This document shows, piece by piece, positions 40,623-41,277 of a stretch of 41,277 nt of DNA (positions are counted from its first letter, which is position 1; every line of letters starts with the position of its first letter). The stretch comes from Streptomyces albogriseolus. Lineage in GTDB: Bacteria > Actinomycetota > Actinomycetes > Streptomycetales > Streptomycetaceae. The stretch is taken from the NCBI GenBank assembly GCA_014650475.1, contig BMVA01000033.1, positions 1 to 41,277 on the forward strand. Direction: 5' to 3'. The position numbers and the translations under genes were made by a program. Under the pieces are notes generated by a model. That model was not told where the DNA came from. It searched no databases and worked only from the letters and a program-made list of their open reading frames with translations.

Positions 40623-41277
40623 TCAGAGGGCCTTCGCGGCGGGCTTGATCATGCCCCGGACCGTGCGGCCCTTCACGAACTCGCCCATCGCGGTCATGTC
40701 CCACTCGCCCGAGTACTGCCGGATCAGCTTCGCCATCATCACGCCCGTCTGCGGCTCGGCGCTCGTGAGGTCGAAGCGGACCAGCTCCTCGCCGGTGGCC
40801 GCGTCCATCAGGCGGCAGTACGCCTTGGCGACCTCCGTGAACTTCTGGCCGGAGAAGGAGTTCACCGTGAAGACCAGGCCCGAGACCTCCATGGGGAGGC
40901 GGCCGAGGTCGACGGTGATGACCTCGTCGTCGCCGGCGCCCTCGCCCGTGAGGTTGTCACCGGAGTGCTGGACGGCGCCGCCGAGGATCTGCAGCTTGCC
41001 GAAGTAGCAGCTGTCGATGTGGTTGCGCTGCGGGCCGAAGGCGATGACCGACGCGTCCAGGTCGATGTCCTTGCCGCGGTAGGCGGGCTCCCAGCCGAGG
41101 CCCATCTTCACCCGGGACAGCAGCGGCCGGCCGCCCTTCATCAGGGAGACCGTCTGGTTCTTCTGGAGGCTGACCCGGCCCTTGTCCAGGTTGATCTTGC
41201 CGGTGCCGGGCGCGGCGGCGGGCGGGGCCGGGGAAGCCGCCGGGGCGGGCGGCGCCTGCGGGGCGGCGGCCGGGGGA
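40623..41277 (-). CDS. TerD-family protein, C-terminal part (5' end outside window)
   Basis: This is the C-terminal 217 residues of a protein with a TerD (tellurium resistance/stress) domain. Domain hallmarks are NLDKGRVSLQKNQTVSL, VKMGLGWEPAY, DIDLDASVIAF and the calcium-binding loop GDNLTGEGAGDDEVITVDL. The frame stays open to the window edge through an Ala/Pro-rich stretch, so the protein has at least an N-terminal linker and probably another domain beyond. It is therefore not a minimal 190-residue TerD. TerD proteins bind calcium and are linked to envelope stress and differentiation in Streptomyces. The first in-frame ATG inside the domain (41141) is not a believable start. Confidence 0.9.
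   Translation of the reverse strand, partial: PPAAAPQAPPAPAASPAPPAAAPGTGKINLDKGRVSLQKNQTVSLMKGGRPLLSRVKMGLGWEPAYRGKDIDLDASVIAFGPQRNHIDSCYFGKLQILGGAVQHSGDNLTGEGAGDDEVITVDLGRLPMEVSGLVFTVNSFSGQKFTEVAKAYCRLMDAATGEELVRFDLTSAEPQTGVMMAKLIRQYSGEWDMTAMGEFVKGRTVRGMIKPAAKAL

Overview
The window is a chromosomal piece of a high-GC actinomycete, almost certainly Streptomyces. The signs are very high GC at third codon positions, frequent GTG and TTG starts, ATGA/GTGA stop-start overlaps, several apparently leaderless genes, and a conserved actinobacterial neighbourhood that links the pentose phosphate pathway, heme A synthesis and the SUF Fe-S assembly operon. No tRNA, rRNA, CRISPR array, insertion sequence or prophage was seen.

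Region 1 (1-11.5 kb). The window opens with the 3' part of glucose-6-phosphate isomerase (pgi). A transport/regulation block follows. It holds a minus-strand set, a PadR-type repressor with a MacB/FtsX-type ABC exporter (ATPase and permease). Divergent from it is a plus-strand set: a secreted solute-binding protein, a GH13 alpha-glucosidase, a lipoprotein solute-binding protein and two sugar ABC permeases, with no import ATPase. The first permease (MalF-like) carries an unusual extracellular insert of about 160 residues with an SdrD_B-like Ig-type module. A shared TACCTAAC motif links the promoter regions of this block.

Region 2 (11.5-23 kb). The minus-strand operon tkt-tal-zwf-opcA-pgl encodes the oxidative and non-oxidative pentose phosphate pathway. 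Divergent from it is ctaB (heme O synthase). After that come a small conserved protein, an amidohydrolase-like protein, a nucleotidyltransferase-fold protein and ctaA (heme A synthase).

Region 3 (22.9-31.6 kb). A two-gene ABC-2 exporter has a 33-bp duplication at the junction of its genes. Divergent from it is the complete SUF operon sufR-sufB-sufD-(Rieske ferredoxin)-sufC-sufS-sufU-sufT, ended by a strong intrinsic terminator. Upstream of sufR lie a candidate DtxR/IdeR-type iron box and a CAAC-N6-GTTG SufR operator that overlaps the GTG start. Iron level and Fe-S status may therefore both feed into this operon.

Region 4 (31.6-41.3 kb). This region holds an EmrE/Mmr-like SMR efflux pump with a TetR regulator and a palindromic operator, dapD and dapA of the lysine/diaminopimelate pathway, a SUKH (SMI1/KNR4) protein, a VOC-fold protein, a holin-X/DUF3618 membrane pair, a secreted endonuclease/exonuclease/phosphatase-family nuclease, a conserved acidic protein of unknown function, and the C-terminal part of a TerD-family protein that runs off the right edge.

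The central-metabolism genes fit together. Pgi, Zwf, OpcA and Pgl supply NADPH and pentoses, CtaB and CtaA mature cytochrome oxidase heme, and SUF supplies Fe-S clusters. The sugar module next to pgi would feed alpha-glucosides into the same pathway.
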